Positions 43,888 to 53,770 of a stretch of 64,000 nt of DNA are shown piece after piece. The position numbers and the translations under genes were made by a program. The notes beneath the pieces are model-generated. The model worked only from the letters and a program-made list of their open reading frames with translations, was not told where the DNA came from and did no database searches. Source of the stretch: Hyphomicrobiaceae bacterium (GTDB lineage: Bacteria > Pseudomonadota > Alphaproteobacteria > Rhizobiales > Ancalomicrobiaceae); contig JAEULV010000021.1 in assembly GCA_016793065.1 (NCBI GenBank), positions 1 through 64,000 of the forward strand. Reading direction: 5' to 3'. Position 1 is the first letter of the stretch. Each line of letters begins with the position of its first letter.

Positions 43888-45567
43888 ATGGCCATGATCG
43901 ACCGCATCTCGCCGCCCGTCGAGACGCGCCGCACCCGCCGCCTCGCCCTGGTCGCCTCCCTGGTCGCCGCCGTGACGATCCCGCTCGCCGGCCTGCCGGC
44001 CCATGCCCAGGACAAGGTCGTCCGCTCCTTCAAGGTCGGCACCGGGCTCAATTCCGCCGGCGTGCTGCCGGGCGGCAACGATGAGGAACCGTCCGGCCCC
44101 TCCGCCATCTATGCCGCCCCCGACGGCAAGCTCTATGTCCTCGATCAGGTCAACGGCCGCGTCATCTCGATGGACCCGAACTCCCCCGGCACCGGCTCGG
44201 TCAAGACGCTTGAACTGCCGGAAGGCCTGAAGCCGACCGATCTCGTCGCCACGTCGGCCGGCCTGTTCGTCTGGGACGGGCAGGTCCACGCGCTGGAAGC
44301 CGCCAAGTCGGATACACCGACCGAAAAGGTCGAGGCCCGCGCCGTTGCCTCCGTCGACGACGTCACCCGCTCGGCCTTTGCCCAGATGGGCTCCCAGGCC
44401 CCCGCCAGCGACGAGGAATTGCTCGACGCCGCCGCCGGCCGCAGCCTGACGCCCGATGCGCTGCAGGCGCCGGTCAAGCAGTTCCTGTCGTCGCGCGGCC
44501 TCGGCGCCGTCACCATCGACGTCATCCCGCAAAAGAGCGTCAAGACCGCCGTGGTCGAGCTGCGCCAGCAATCCGACCCGCTCAACGTCACCCGCTTCGC
44601 CATCGAGGTCACCGACCGCGTCGGCTCGATCGAGGTGCTGGAGGTCAGCGCCAAGGGCGAGGTCTTCGTCTTCGTCGAGAACGTCCCGACCAACACCAAG
44701 CAGAAGGCCGCGACCTACGTCGCCCGCTATACCCCCAAGGGCAAGCTCGACAAGATCTACGACCTGCCGATCAGCCCCGATCAGGCGTCGACCCGCCGCT
44801 CGGTCACCATCTCGGAAAAGGGCAACGTCTTCTTCCTCAAGTCCGACACCAGCGCCGTCAACATCGTCGACCTCGCCGCCCGCCCCGCCACCGGCCAGGT
44901 GCTGAAGCCGGCGCCAGTCAAGGTTGCCTCCGCCGACCTCGGCGACGATTTCGACGATGCCGGCCTGATCGCCGCCGTCCGCCCGTCGACCCGCTCGGCC
45001 GTGATCCAGATCGGCCTCGCCTTCGAGGCGTTCAAGTGGAACCTGACGCCGGCCAACTACGGCGCCGATCCCGACAGCAGCTGCTCCGGCTTCTCGCGCA
45101 TTCGCCGCCCCTGGTACCTCCAGGGCAAGGCCGGCCAGCAGGTGCGCGGCGTGCCCTATTGCTGGGGCTGCTTCGGCACCCTCGCCCAGTTCCAGCGCAA
45201 GGTCGAGCGCGGAGTCCTCGCCGGCAATGTCTGCACCCGCGACGATCCCCGCCGCGACGTCGCCGGCGTCGACTGTTCGGCCTTCGTCAGCGCCACCTGG
45301 GGTCTGTCGCGCCATTTCACCACCCGCGACATTCCCGGCATCACCCAGGAACTCGGCAACCCGTGGGATCTGAAGCCCGGCGATGCCCTTAACAAGGCCG
45401 GCTCGCACGTCATGCTGTTCGTCCGCTTCACCCCGGACCGCAAGGCCGAGGTGCTGGAAGCCGCCACCGGCGGCTGCAACGGCCGCGTCTGCCGCAATGT
45501 CTACCCGCTCTCCACCCTGCTGGCGCGCGGCTATCGCCCGGTGCGCTACCCCGCCCTGACCGATTGA
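43888..45567 (+). CDS. Secreted protein with beta-rich N-terminal part and NlpC/P60-like peptidase domain
   Basis: The 559-residue protein starts at ATG 43888 with AGGAG 7 bases upstream. A long signal region (1-40, PAHA-Q) precedes a beta-rich, propeller-like section (about 41-370) with SAIYAAPDGKLYVLDQVNG and RSVTISEKGNVFFL. The C-terminal ~190 residues have the NlpC/P60 layout: VPYCWGC, catalytic Cys463 in VDCSAFVSATWG, and His507 in KAGSHVMLFV after a KPGD turn. NlpC/P60 enzymes cut peptidoglycan peptides or related amides. The signal peptide argues for periplasmic action in the producer rather than direct T6SS injection. The substrate is inferred only. Confidence 0.75.
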   Translation: MAMIDRISPPVETRRTRRLALVASLVAAVTIPLAGLPAHAQDKVVRSFKVGTGLNSAGVLPGGNDEEPSGPSAIYAAPDGKLYVLDQVNGRVISMDPNSPGTGSVKTLELPEGLKPTDLVATSAGLFVWDGQVHALEAAKSDTPTEKVEARAVASVDDVTRSAFAQMGSQAPASDEELLDAAAGRSLTPDALQAPVKQFLSSRGLGAVTIDVIPQKSVKTAVVELRQQSDPLNVTRFAIEVTDRVGSIEVLEVSAKGEVFVFVENVPTNTKQKAATYVARYTPKGKLDKIYDLPISPDQASTRRSVTISEKGNVFFLKSDTSAVNIVDLAARPATGQVLKPAPVKVASADLGDDFDDAGLIAAVRPSTRSAVIQIGLAFEAFKWNLTPANYGADPDSSCSGFSRIRRPWYLQGKAGQQVRGVPYCWGCFGTLAQFQRKVERGVLAGNVCTRDDPRRDVAGVDCSAFVSATWGLSRHFTTRDIPGITQELGNPWDLKPGDALNKAGSHVMLFVRFTPDRKAEVLEAATGGCNGRVCRNVYPLSTLLARGYRPVRYPALTD

Positions 45568-45743
45568 AGCAAGACGCCGGCGCTACCGAACATTGCCGGT
45601 CGACAACATTGACGGCCGGGCACTTTGCCCTTGACCTCGCCCATCGCCGCACCGATGGTTACGCGCTTTCGCAAGGCCTGCACGAGTCCGCCTGGAAAAT
45701 CCCGGCCGGGTTCCCCGAGCGGCCTTGCGAACCAGATCAATGG

Positions 45744-46376
45744 ATGGTCGCGTCGATGGTCAATTCGGTGAATTCGGCATCTCACAAGCTGGCGGCCGCG
45801 GTCGTCGCGCTCAGCCTCGCCCTCGCACTGCCGGCCGTGGCGCAAACCCAGACCAAGCCTGCCGCCGCGCCGGCAAAGCCGGCGGCTGCCGCCCCGGCGC
45901 CCGCGACCGCCCCTGCCCCAACCCCGCCACCGGAAGCCGTGCGCACCGAAATCCTGAAGTTCGACAACTGGACGGTCACCTGCCAGGACTTCATCGCCCC
46001 GACGCCGCGCAAGGTCTGCATCGGCCAGCTTCAGGTGATCCGCGCCCAGACCAATCAAGTCGTCTTCGCCCTGCGCGTCAGCTACAACGACCCCAACGCC
46101 CCCGGTGGCATCGCCGCCTTCCAGACCCCGACCGGTATCCTGCTGACCAAGGGCCTCAGCGTGAAGTTCGGCAAGCTCGAACCGCGCATCCTCAACCTGA
46201 CCAGCTGCGAGCCGACCCATTGCCTCGCGGCGGTGCCGCTCGACGCCACCATGCTGCGCGACCTCTCGACCAACGAGACGATGGAAGTCACGGTCTTCGG
46301 CTCCAACGGCGAGGGCCTGAAGTTCAATGTCCCGATCAAGGGCTTCGAGAAGGCCAATGCGGCGCTGAAGCGCTGA
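45744..46376 (+). CDS. Invasion-associated locus B (IalB) family protein
   Basis: The 210-residue protein has a signal peptide (about 1-32, LPAVA-Q) and an Ala/Pro-rich spacer (about 33-65). The IalB domain follows with FDNWTVTCQD, a matching CIGQLQV cysteine, GILLTKGLSVKFG and CEPTHCLAAVPLD. The paired cysteines suit a periplasmic fold. IalB proteins were named in Bartonella and are widespread in Hyphomicrobiales; their molecular role is not settled. ATG 45744 is used since the signal peptide begins soon after; an ATG four codons later is an alternative. Nothing upstream in the frame is conserved-looking. Confidence 0.85.
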   Translation: MVASMVNSVNSASHKLAAAVVALSLALALPAVAQTQTKPAAAPAKPAAAAPAPATAPAPTPPPEAVRTEILKFDNWTVTCQDFIAPTPRKVCIGQLQVIRAQTNQVVFALRVSYNDPNAPGGIAAFQTPTGILLTKGLSVKFGKLEPRILNLTSCEPTHCLAAVPLDATMLRDLSTNETMEVTVFGSNGEGLKFNVPIKGFEKANAALKR

Positions 46377-46413
46377 TCCGCATTCGGCCGCGCCGCGGCG
46401 GGCGGACCGGTCT

Positions 46414-46532
46414 TACCATCGGGCCTTGAAAAGGACCGATGGTATTCCTCACGCGAATTTCTCATGCCGCCGACGCAGATGGGAAATTCGCGTGCCTTCA
46501 AGGGCCGGGCGCATCAGCGCCTCCGGCCCTTG
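46414..46532. terminator. Three stacked inverted repeats between convergent genes
   Basis: Three perfect inverted repeats lie within 119 bases. They are a 9-bp stem at 46414-46444 (13-base loop), a 12-bp stem at 46450-46494 (21-base loop), and a 10-bp stem at 46499-46532 with an inner GCGC/GCGC stem. They separate the convergent IalB and dipeptidase genes; the last ends 3 bases from the dipeptidase stop. None has a long T-tract. Confidence 0.6.
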
Positions 46533-46535
46533 GAA

Positions 46536-47603
46536 TCATTCGCCCCAGGTCCGCTCCAGCAGCGCCAGCCAGTTGTCGCAGGCCAGCTTGGCGATCGTCG
46601 CCTCGTCGTAGCCTCGCCCGCGCATCGCCTCGATCAGCACCGGCAGCCCGGCCACGTCGCCGATCGCCGCCGGGATCATCGCCCCGTCGAAATCCGATCC
46701 CAGCCCGACATGATCGATCCCCGCCTCGCCGATCAGGTGGTCGAGATGGTCAAGCATGTCCGACAGCGGCGTGTCGGCCTTCAGTTGCCCGTCCGGACGC
46801 AGGAAACAGGTGGCGAAGTTGAGCCCGACCATACCGCGACTGTCGCGGATCGCATGCAATTGCCGATCGGTCAGATTGCGCGCGTGCGGACACAGCACAT
46901 GCGCATTCGAATGGGTGGCGACGAGCGGCAGTTGACTGAGCCGGGCCACGTCCCAGAAGCCCTGCTCGTTGATGTGCGACAGGTCGATCACCATGCGATA
47001 GTCATTGCAGGCCCGGATCAGCCGCTCGCCCGTCTCGGTCAGCCCCGGCCCCGTATCCGGCGAACTGGGAAACCGGAACGGCACGCCGTGGCCGAAGATC
47101 GTCGGTCGGCTCCACACCGGCCCGAGCGAGCGCAGGCCGGCGCGGTACAGCACGTCGAGCCCGTAAAGGTCCCGGTTGATCGCCTCCGCCCCCTCCATGT
47201 GCATCACCGCCACCACCGCATCGGCCGCCCGCGCCGCCCGGATGTCGGCCATGCTCCGGCAGACACGGAACGCGCCGGCTGACGCCGCCTCCATCCGCAG
47301 CAGCGTGCCGGCCTGCTTCATCGCCATCGGCAGGGCATCGCGATCCGACATCAGCGCCGGCAGCGGCACGTCGTAGCTCGTCCCCTGCATCAGGTTGTCG
47401 CCGCCGTCGAAACCCTCGACCGGCGGAATGAAGATGGCGAAGAAACCGCCGACAAACCCGCCCTTGCGCATGCGCGGCAAATCGAGATGCCCGCCCGTCA
47501 GCCCGGTGACGAAATCGACCTCTGCCCCGACCGGAAACCGCGTGGCAAGTCGCAGCAGAATGTCGTTGTGGCCGTCAAAGACCGGAACGGGAGAAGACAT
47601 CAT
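46536..47603 (-). CDS. Membrane dipeptidase (peptidase M19, renal dipeptidase family)
   Basis: The 355-residue protein has the M19 zinc ligands: FDGHNDIL near the start, the bridging Glu in MHMEGAEA, VATHSNAH, and GSDFDGA. M19 enzymes split dipeptides, often with D-amino acids at the second position. Length fits the family (about 330-370). There is no signal peptide, so it is probably cytoplasmic. ATG 47603 is used; a second ATG follows directly. It faces the IalB gene across three hairpins. Confidence 0.9.
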   Translation of the reverse strand: MMSSPVPVFDGHNDILLRLATRFPVGAEVDFVTGLTGGHLDLPRMRKGGFVGGFFAIFIPPVEGFDGGDNLMQGTSYDVPLPALMSDRDALPMAMKQAGTLLRMEAASAGAFRVCRSMADIRAARAADAVVAVMHMEGAEAINRDLYGLDVLYRAGLRSLGPVWSRPTIFGHGVPFRFPSSPDTGPGLTETGERLIRACNDYRMVIDLSHINEQGFWDVARLSQLPLVATHSNAHVLCPHARNLTDRQLHAIRDSRGMVGLNFATCFLRPDGQLKADTPLSDMLDHLDHLIGEAGIDHVGLGSDFDGAMIPAAIGDVAGLPVLIEAMRGRGYDEATIAKLACDNWLALLERTWGE

Positions 47604-47717
47604 CGGTTCTCGCAAGGGGGAAGGAAGGCAAGGCTCGGACGTCCCCACTATGGCCGAGCCGACGCCGCGCCGATAGCTCGACCATCGCGACCCAGCCCCG
47701 CCTCGCCCGCGAGCCGG

Positions 47718-48551
47718 CTATCGCGACAGCCGCGCAAACGCCCCGCCGTCCTTCAATCCCAGCTCATAGGCAGCCCGAATCCCGCCGGGATTGGTCAACT
47801 CGAATTGCCCGACCGGAATGCGCTGGCTCGGCTGGACATAGACCCGCCCCGCCACCGTCGGCACCTGCCGATAAGGCCGCGTCAGCAGCACCAGCGACCG
47901 CCCGCCGGCCCGCTCGATGTCGACGACCGGATCGACCGGCACGTTGTCGACGAGCCCGCCATCCAGCGCCGGCGCCCCGTCGACCGTCCCGACCGGCATG
48001 ATCGGCGGCACCGAGGCACTGGCCATCAACGCCTCGATCATCTCGCCGGCACCGCTCATCCCCCGGATCGCGGCGAAATGCGGCGCAAACCCCAGGCGTC
48101 GGCCGCCCTTGGGATGCACCGGCGCGAACAGCTGCTTCTCCACCTGATAGAGCCCGATCCCCAGCGTGATCGCCAGCGACAGCGGCAACCACGCCGGCGG
48201 CCGCGCCACCGCGATCCGCAGGTCGGTCAAGGCGGCAAGCGCCGCGAACCGCGCCTCCGTCAGCGTCTCCGCCATCAGCTGGCGATAGAGCCCGGCGACC
48301 GGAAAGGCCGGGCGGCCATCGATCATCGCCCGCCAGTCGAAATTCCGCGTCGCCGTCTCGCAGGCCCCGATCACCGCCGCCCGCACCTCGGCGCCGACGC
48401 CGAGCAACGAGTAGCTCGCCGCGAATGCCCCGGCGCTGGCCCCGACCACCAGACGCGGCGCCAGATCCGCCTCCTGACGCAGTGCCTCGACGAAACCGCC
48501 CTGCCAGTAGCACCGATTGCCGCCGCCGGCGAAAACCATCGCATCGAACAT
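47718..48551 (-). CDS. Patatin-like phospholipase family protein
   Basis: The 277-residue protein has the patatin catalytic layout: a glycine-rich oxyanion loop FAGGGNRCYWQGGF (about 6-20), nucleophile elbow GASAG near residue 38, and DGGLVDN providing the catalytic Asp. One hydrophobic helix (about residue 145-165, LPLSLAITLGIGL) could touch the membrane. Patatin enzymes are serine/aspartate acyl hydrolases acting on lipids. ATG 48551 with GAGG 6 bases upstream is preferred to earlier in-frame starts. No link to T6SS effectors of the Tle type is shown. Confidence 0.85.
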   Translation of the reverse strand: MFDAMVFAGGGNRCYWQGGFVEALRQEADLAPRLVVGASAGAFAASYSLLGVGAEVRAAVIGACETATRNFDWRAMIDGRPAFPVAGLYRQLMAETLTEARFAALAALTDLRIAVARPPAWLPLSLAITLGIGLYQVEKQLFAPVHPKGGRRLGFAPHFAAIRGMSGAGEMIEALMASASVPPIMPVGTVDGAPALDGGLVDNVPVDPVVDIERAGGRSLVLLTRPYRQVPTVAGRVYVQPSQRIPVGQFELTNPGGIRAAYELGLKDGGAFARLSR

Positions 48552-48668
48552 CGCCGGCCTCGCTTGCATGCGTCCGTCGTCCAGAGTGAACAACGATCAG
48601 TATCGCCCACGCGCCCGACAATCAAGCATCGGCCCGGTCTCGCGCGCCGCTGCGGCCGTTCGTCCGCT

Positions 48669-50180
48669 TCACTCCGCCGCCCGCCGCGACACGAATGCCC
48701 GGCGCGCCGGCTTTTCCACCCCGTCCGCCCCGGTCACCGCCGTGCGCCAGCCGACGCCGGCGATGCAGACGCTGCGATTGCCGCGAAAATCCGTGTCGCA
48801 GGTGATGTGCCCGCGCTCGGTCATGAACGTCAGCAGCCAGCGCCCGCGCGATTTCGAATGACTGCCATAGGCGTTGGCCAGCACCTGGTCCGATGGGCAG
48901 GGCGCCCCCTCGCGCGCCGCCCGCGCCAGCATCAGATAGACGCCCTGCATCTCCTCCGGCAGCCCCTCCGACACCGCCAGCACCTGCTGCCAGGCCTCGT
49001 CGCCGGCCAGCGGATCGATCCCCGCCCGCCCCAGCGCCAGCCGCCGGCGGAACACCGGCAGGTCATGCGCCATCCCGGCGAGCTTCCTCACCCGGCAATG
49101 AAACAGAAAGTCCTGATAGATCAGCGCGATCGGCCGGAATGCCGTCTCGGCGTCGGCCAGCACCTCGGCATAGATCGCCTCAATCGCCGCTTCCTTCTCC
49201 TCGCGCGTGCGCGGATCGGCCTCCGGCTCCAGATCGCTCGGCTCCGGCGGCCGCGCCGTCTCCACCTTCTCGATCAGCTCGGCGGTCCGCACCGGTCGCG
49301 GGCGCAGCTGCGGCGCCGGCGGCACCTCGTCGCCGCCCTGGAAGATCAGCCCCTCGAGCGCATCCCGCGTCACCTCCGGCAACGGCATCAGCGATGGCCG
49401 GCCGCTGCGCCCGGCCGTCTCCACATCGCCGATCCTCACCGGCACCGGCCGCCGCGACAGGGCCGGGCCCAGCGCCACGAATTGCCCCGGATTGAGGTCG
49501 CGGAACGCTTCCGCCTGCCGCCGCTCCAGCCCGAGAAGGTCGGCCGCCCGCGCCATGTCGATATCGAGAAACGTCCGCCCCATCAGGAAGTTCGACGCTT
49601 CCGCCGCGACGTTCTTGGCGAGCTTCGCCAGGCGCTGCGTCGCGATGATGCCGGCAAGCCCGCGCTTGCGGCCGCGGCACATCAGGTTGGTCATCGCCCC
49701 CAGCGACAGCTTGCGCGCCTCGTCCGACACCTCGCCCGCGATCGCCGGCGCGAACAGCTGCGCCTCGTCGACCGCGATCAGCATCGGATACCACGCCGCC
49801 CGGTCCGCATCGAACAGCCCGTTGAGGAAATGCGCCGCGCAGCGCATCTGCTCCTCGGCGTCGAGCCCCTCCAGATCGAGCACCACTGAGGCCCGGTGCT
49901 GGCGGATGCGGGTGGCGATCTTGGCCAGTTCCGCCGGGCTGCGCTCGGCATCGACCACCACATGGCCGTAACGCTCGGCCAGCGTGACGAAATCGCCTTC
50001 CGGATCAATGATGCATTGCTGCACGTGCTCGGCCGACTGTTCGAGCAGCCGCCGCAACAGGTGCGACTTGCCCGAGCCGGAATTGCCCTGCACCAGCAGT
50101 CGCGTCGAGAGCAACTCCTCCAGGTCGAGCTTGAACCCCTCGCCCCGTTCCGTCGTCCCGATCTCGATCCCGACCTTCAT
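48669..50180 (-). CDS. HerA-like P-loop ATPase (DUF87-type ATP-binding protein)
   Basis: The 503-residue protein has Walker A GNSGSGKS near residues 32-39 and Walker B LIAVDEAQLF near residue 140. Conserved GIIATQRLAKLAKNV follows, as in HerA/FtsK-like pumping ATPases. The C-terminal third is variable, helical and acidic. HerA relatives act in DNA processing or in phage defence, often with a nuclease such as NurA; no nuclease gene lies next to it here. Flanking genes are tex and a lipase. The exact role is open. Confidence 0.75.
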   Translation of the reverse strand: MKVGIEIGTTERGEGFKLDLEELLSTRLLVQGNSGSGKSHLLRRLLEQSAEHVQQCIIDPEGDFVTLAERYGHVVVDAERSPAELAKIATRIRQHRASVVLDLEGLDAEEQMRCAAHFLNGLFDADRAAWYPMLIAVDEAQLFAPAIAGEVSDEARKLSLGAMTNLMCRGRKRGLAGIIATQRLAKLAKNVAAEASNFLMGRTFLDIDMARAADLLGLERRQAEAFRDLNPGQFVALGPALSRRPVPVRIGDVETAGRSGRPSLMPLPEVTRDALEGLIFQGGDEVPPAPQLRPRPVRTAELIEKVETARPPEPSDLEPEADPRTREEKEAAIEAIYAEVLADAETAFRPIALIYQDFLFHCRVRKLAGMAHDLPVFRRRLALGRAGIDPLAGDEAWQQVLAVSEGLPEEMQGVYLMLARAAREGAPCPSDQVLANAYGSHSKSRGRWLLTFMTERGHITCDTDFRGNRSVCIAGVGWRTAVTGADGVEKPARRAFVSRRAAE

Positions 50181-50283
50181 CCCGACTCACTTCGCGCGTT
50201 CAACCCGACCGACATGCTAGCAAAGCCCGCCCCGCCCCGGACAATTCTCCGGTTGGCTCCGCCCGCCGAATTCCCCCGCGCCG

Positions 50284-52605
50284 TCACTTCTTGCGCAGGG
50301 CATCCATCAGTGCCGCGCCGAGCGCGCCGGGCGATGCAGGCGTTGTCTTGGCTTGCGGCGGCGGGAACGATCGTTGCGATGTCGCGCCGCCCGGGCGGGT
50401 TGCCCCTGCCCCGCCGGCGGGCCGGCCGGCGCCCTGCCCGTCGTCCTTGCGCATCGACAGCGCGATGCGCTTGCGCTTGGCGTCGACCTCGACCACTCGC
50501 ACCTTGACCACGTCGCCGGCCTTCACCACCTCGCTCGGGTCCTTGATGAACCGGTCGGCCAATTGCGAAATGTGCACCAGCCCGTCCTGATGCACGCCGA
50601 TATCGACGAAGGCGCCGAAATTGGCGACGTTGGTGACCGTGCCTTCCAGCACCATCCCCGGCTTCAGGTCGGCGATCTCGTTGACGCCCTCGGCGAATGT
50701 CGCGGTCTTGAACGCCGGGCGCGGATCGCGTCCGGGCTTTTCCAGCTCTGACAGGATGTCGCGCACCGTCGGCAGGCCGAATTTCTCGTCGACGAACTTC
50801 GCCGGGTTCATGCTCTTCAACAGCGCCGTGTCGCCCATGATCTGGCGAATGTCGCGTCCGCACGCCGCGATGATCCGCCGCGCCACGCCATAGGCTTCCG
50901 GGTGCACCGACGAGGCATCCAGCGGCTCGGCGCCATTGGCGATTCGCAGGAAGCCGGCGCATTGCTCGAACGTCTTCGGACCGAGACGCGGCACCTTCAA
51001 CAGGTCCTTGCGCGCCTTGAACGGCCCGTTCTCGTTGCGCAGCGCCACGATCGCCTCGGCAATGCCCGGCCCGACGCCTGCCACCCGCGCCAGCAGCGGC
51101 GCCGATGCCATGTTGACGTCGACGCCGACGGCATTCACCGCATCCTCGACCACCGCGTCAAGCGAACGCGCCAGCCGCCCCTGGTCGACGTCGTGCTGGT
51201 ACTGGCCGACACCGATCGATTTCGGCTCGATCTTCACCAGTTCGGCGAGCGGATCCTGCAACCGCCGGGCAATTGATACCGCGCCGCGCAGCGACACGTC
51301 CACGTCCGGCATTTCCGCCGCCGCCACCGCCGAGGCCGAATAGACCGAGGCGCCGGCCTCGCTCACCACCACCTTCATCGGCTTGACGCTCAGGCCGGAA
51401 ATCAGCTCCGCCGCCAGCCGGTCGGTCTCCCGGCTCGCTGTGCCGTTGCCGATGGCGATCAACTCGACCTTGTGCTTCAGCGCCAGCCGCTTCAATTCGG
51501 CCAGCGCCCCCATGATGTCGTTTCGCGGCTGGAACGGATAGACGGTCGAGGTGTCGACCAGCTTGCCCGTAGCATCGACCACCGCCACCTTGACGCCGGT
51601 GCGGATGCCGGGATCGAGCCCCATCGTCGCGCGCGGCCCCGCCGGCGCCGCCAGCAGCAGGTCCTTCAGATTGCGGGCAAAAACCTGGATCGCCTCCTCC
51701 TCGGCCCGCTCGCGCATCTCCCCCATCAGGTCGATCGACAGCGACAGCTGCAGCTTCACCCGCCACGCCCAGCGCGCCACGCCCTGCAGCCACTGGTCCG
51801 CCGCCCCGCCGCGCGGATCGATCCGGTAGGCGGCGCAGATCATCCGCTCCACCGGCTTCACCGGATCGCTGACGTCGGCGTCGATTTCCAGTTCCAGCGC
51901 CAGCACTTCCTCATTGCGCCCGCGCAGCATCGCCAGCGCCCGGTGGCTCGGCACGCTGGCCCAGCGTTCGCGATGGTCGAAATAGTCGGCGAACTTCTCG
52001 CCGGCCGCTTCCTTGCCCGGCACCACGCTCGCCCGCATCACCGCGCTCGCCTTCATGTGGCCGCGCAGCGACCCGACCAGTTCGGCATTCTCGGCAAAGC
52101 TCTCGACCAGGATGTCGCGCGCGCCTTCAAGCGCCGCCTTGACGTCCGCCACCGCCTCGGTGACGAAACCCGCCGCCGCTGCCTGCGGATCGACCGAGCG
52201 ATCGGCGAGGATCAGCTCCGCCAGCGGCCCAAGCCCCTTCTCGCGCGCGATCTCCGCCTTGGTCCGCCGCTTCGGCTTGAACGGCAGGTAGAGATCTTCC
52301 AGCTCGGCCTTGGTCGTCACCGCCAGCAACTTCGCCTCGAGGTCCGGCGCCAGCTTGCCCTGAGCGCGGATTGAATCGATCACCGACTTCCGCCGCGCCT
52401 CCAGTTCGCGCAGGTAGGTCAGCCGCTCCTCCAGCGTGCGCAATTGCGTATCGTCGAGCCCGCCGGTCGCTTCCTTGCGATAGCGCGCGATGAACGGCAC
52501 CGTCGAACCTTCGTCCAGCAACGCCACCGCCGCCGCCACCTGCCCCGGCTTGGCCGAGATTTCCGCGGCAATGATCGCGGCGATCTGATCCTGCAATGTG
52601 CTCAT
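50284..52605 (-). CDS. tex: Tex family transcription accessory / RNA-binding protein
   Basis: The 773-residue protein matches Tex throughout. The N-terminal helical part has [17 protein letters not shown], the YqgF-like domain has [16 protein letters not shown] near residue 325, and the helix-hairpin-helix section has [17 protein letters not shown]. The C-terminal S1 RNA-binding domain has [19 protein letters not shown] and [10 protein letters not shown] Gly/Pro-rich tail (about 725-773) follows. Tex is a cytoplasmic nucleic-acid-binding protein affecting transcription and toxin expression in Bordetella. ATG 52605 starts the conserved sequence. Confidence 0.95.
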   Translation of the reverse strand: MSTLQDQIAAIIAAEISAKPGQVAAAVALLDEGSTVPFIARYRKEATGGLDDTQLRTLEERLTYLRELEARRKSVIDSIRAQGKLAPDLEAKLLAVTTKAELEDLYLPFKPKRRTKAEIAREKGLGPLAELILADRSVDPQAAAAGFVTEAVADVKAALEGARDILVESFAENAELVGSLRGHMKASAVMRASVVPGKEAAGEKFADYFDHRERWASVPSHRALAMLRGRNEEVLALELEIDADVSDPVKPVERMICAAYRIDPRGGAADQWLQGVARWAWRVKLQLSLSIDLMGEMRERAEEEAIQVFARNLKDLLLAAPAGPRATMGLDPGIRTGVKVAVVDATGKLVDTSTVYPFQPRNDIMGALAELKRLALKHKVELIAIGNGTASRETDRLAAELISGLSVKPMKVVVSEAGASVYSASAVAAAEMPDVDVSLRGAVSIARRLQDPLAELVKIEPKSIGVGQYQHDVDQGRLARSLDAVVEDAVNAVGVDVNMASAPLLARVAGVGPGIAEAIVALRNENGPFKARKDLLKVPRLGPKTFEQCAGFLRIANGAEPLDASSVHPEAYGVARRIIAACGRDIRQIMGDTALLKSMNPAKFVDEKFGLPTVRDILSELEKPGRDPRPAFKTATFAEGVNEIADLKPGMVLEGTVTNVANFGAFVDIGVHQDGLVHISQLADRFIKDPSEVVKAGDVVKVRVVEVDAKRKRIALSMRKDDGQGAGRPAGGAGATRPGGATSQRSFPPPQAKTTPASPGALGAALMDALRKK

Positions 52606-52704
52606 GAGGGACTCGTCCACTGCTGCCAAAGGGAGGCGGACCATAGCCCGCGCCCGGCCCCGACGCCAACCGCTCCCAGCCTCAGCCTGTGGATGACGCC
52701 CGCC

Positions 52705-53466
52705 TCACACCCCGCAGCCATCGGCGACCACGCCGTCGCCGAACCACAGCTCGAACGTGTTCGGCCGCACGAAGCGCGCCGTCGCCCCCCAGGCGGTCAG
52801 GTCCTTCACCTCGGTCTTGATGCCGAGCCCGCCGAGCAGATCGCCGAACTGCCGCGCCCGCTCCTCGTCCTGCGGCTTGAGGAACCGCAATTCGTGCACC
52901 GGGTTCCGGTAGTTGGAAATCACATAGACGCCCGAGATGTTGAACTGCGCCTTGTCGGTGTCCTTCAGCGTCTCCAGCAGGCCGTTGATGCAGCGCCGCT
53001 GGCTGTCGTTCTGCACATGAACGAACACCCGGCTCGGCAGCCGCTTCAGCGCATCGGCATAGGTCTGCAACACGCGCGGATTTTCCGCCCCGGCATTCTG
53101 GATCGCCACCTCGAACATCGGCAGCAGGTCCCGGTCCGACGACGAATTGGCGAAGTTGATCTGGGCATAGACGAACTCGACCGGCACCTTGTCGTTCTTC
53201 AAAAGGTACTCGAACATCGCGATGCCGTACTTGCGCTTTTCCTTGTCGGACTCGGTGACGAGATCGATCATCGTCTTCAGGTCGGCGACGTTCTGCTGCC
53301 AGCGCGTATAATACCAGCCGACGCCGGCGACCGTCAGCGGAATGAAGATCGAGGCGATCAGCTGCGGCGCCACCCCGAGAAAGGTCTTCACCACATCGGC
53401 GCGAATCCGCTTGTCGGTGGTCGACATCTCAGGCTTCGGCGCTTCGGATTTATGGGTATCGGGCAT
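52705..53466 (-). CDS. Membrane-anchored protein of unknown function
   Basis: The 253-residue protein starts at ATG 53466 with GAGG about 9 bases upstream. One membrane segment lies at about residues 30-52 (LIASIFIPLTVAGVGWYY). A helical section follows (about 55-160) with RKYGIAMFEYLLKNDKVP, then a C-terminal section with EERARQFGDLLGGLGI and WFGDG. The last part has the alternating strand-helix look of small peptide- or glycan-binding domains (SPOR- or LytR_C-like), but I cannot assign it. The AT-rich divergent region at its 5' end separates it from the secreted HExxH gene. Confidence 0.6.
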   Translation of the reverse strand: MPDTHKSEAPKPEMSTTDKRIRADVVKTFLGVAPQLIASIFIPLTVAGVGWYYTRWQQNVADLKTMIDLVTESDKEKRKYGIAMFEYLLKNDKVPVEFVYAQINFANSSSDRDLLPMFEVAIQNAGAENPRVLQTYADALKRLPSRVFVHVQNDSQRRCINGLLETLKDTDKAQFNISGVYVISNYRNPVHELRFLKPQDEERARQFGDLLGGLGIKTEVKDLTAWGATARFVRPNTFELWFGDGVVADGCGV

Positions 53467-53770
53467 CAATGCTTTCCTCGGTACGTCTCGCCAATGCCTA
53501 CCCGCCAATCATGGCACGATCCAGACGCCCGACTGCATTGTCGGTGATCGGCGCGGAATGAGGCTGGTCGAAGCAATCGCTGACCTGGGGAGTCGGTTTA
53601 CGCCGTTACCCTGCCTCGTCGCGCAAGATTTGCTCGCCAGGATCAACATTCTGTCAATTAGCTGACCAAAGGGAATGCATCTGTAAAATAGTTCGCTGTC
53701 GATTTTCGACTGGAAATTTTAAGGTCGAACGTTACGATAACCTCTCCCGCAAGATTGCAGGAGGGCATTC
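53467..53770. other. 304-base divergent region, AT-rich in the right half
   Basis: It lies between two divergent genes. Bases 53640-53750 are clearly AT-richer than the surroundings and include a small palindrome GTCGA-TTT-TCGAC (53698-53710). AGGAGGG at 53759-53765 is the ribosome-binding site of the next gene. Promoters are likely but no box pair is certain. Confidence 0.55.

Noticed and set aside
47718-48551. T6SS lipase effector (Tle) identity for the patatin-like protein
   Set aside because: It has the patatin catalytic motifs, but no vgrG, adaptor or immunity gene is adjacent, so a housekeeping lipase is equally likely.
48669-50180. HerA-NurA type defence system
   Set aside because: No NurA, Sir2 or other nuclease gene lies next to the ATPase; the neighbours are tex and a lipase gene.
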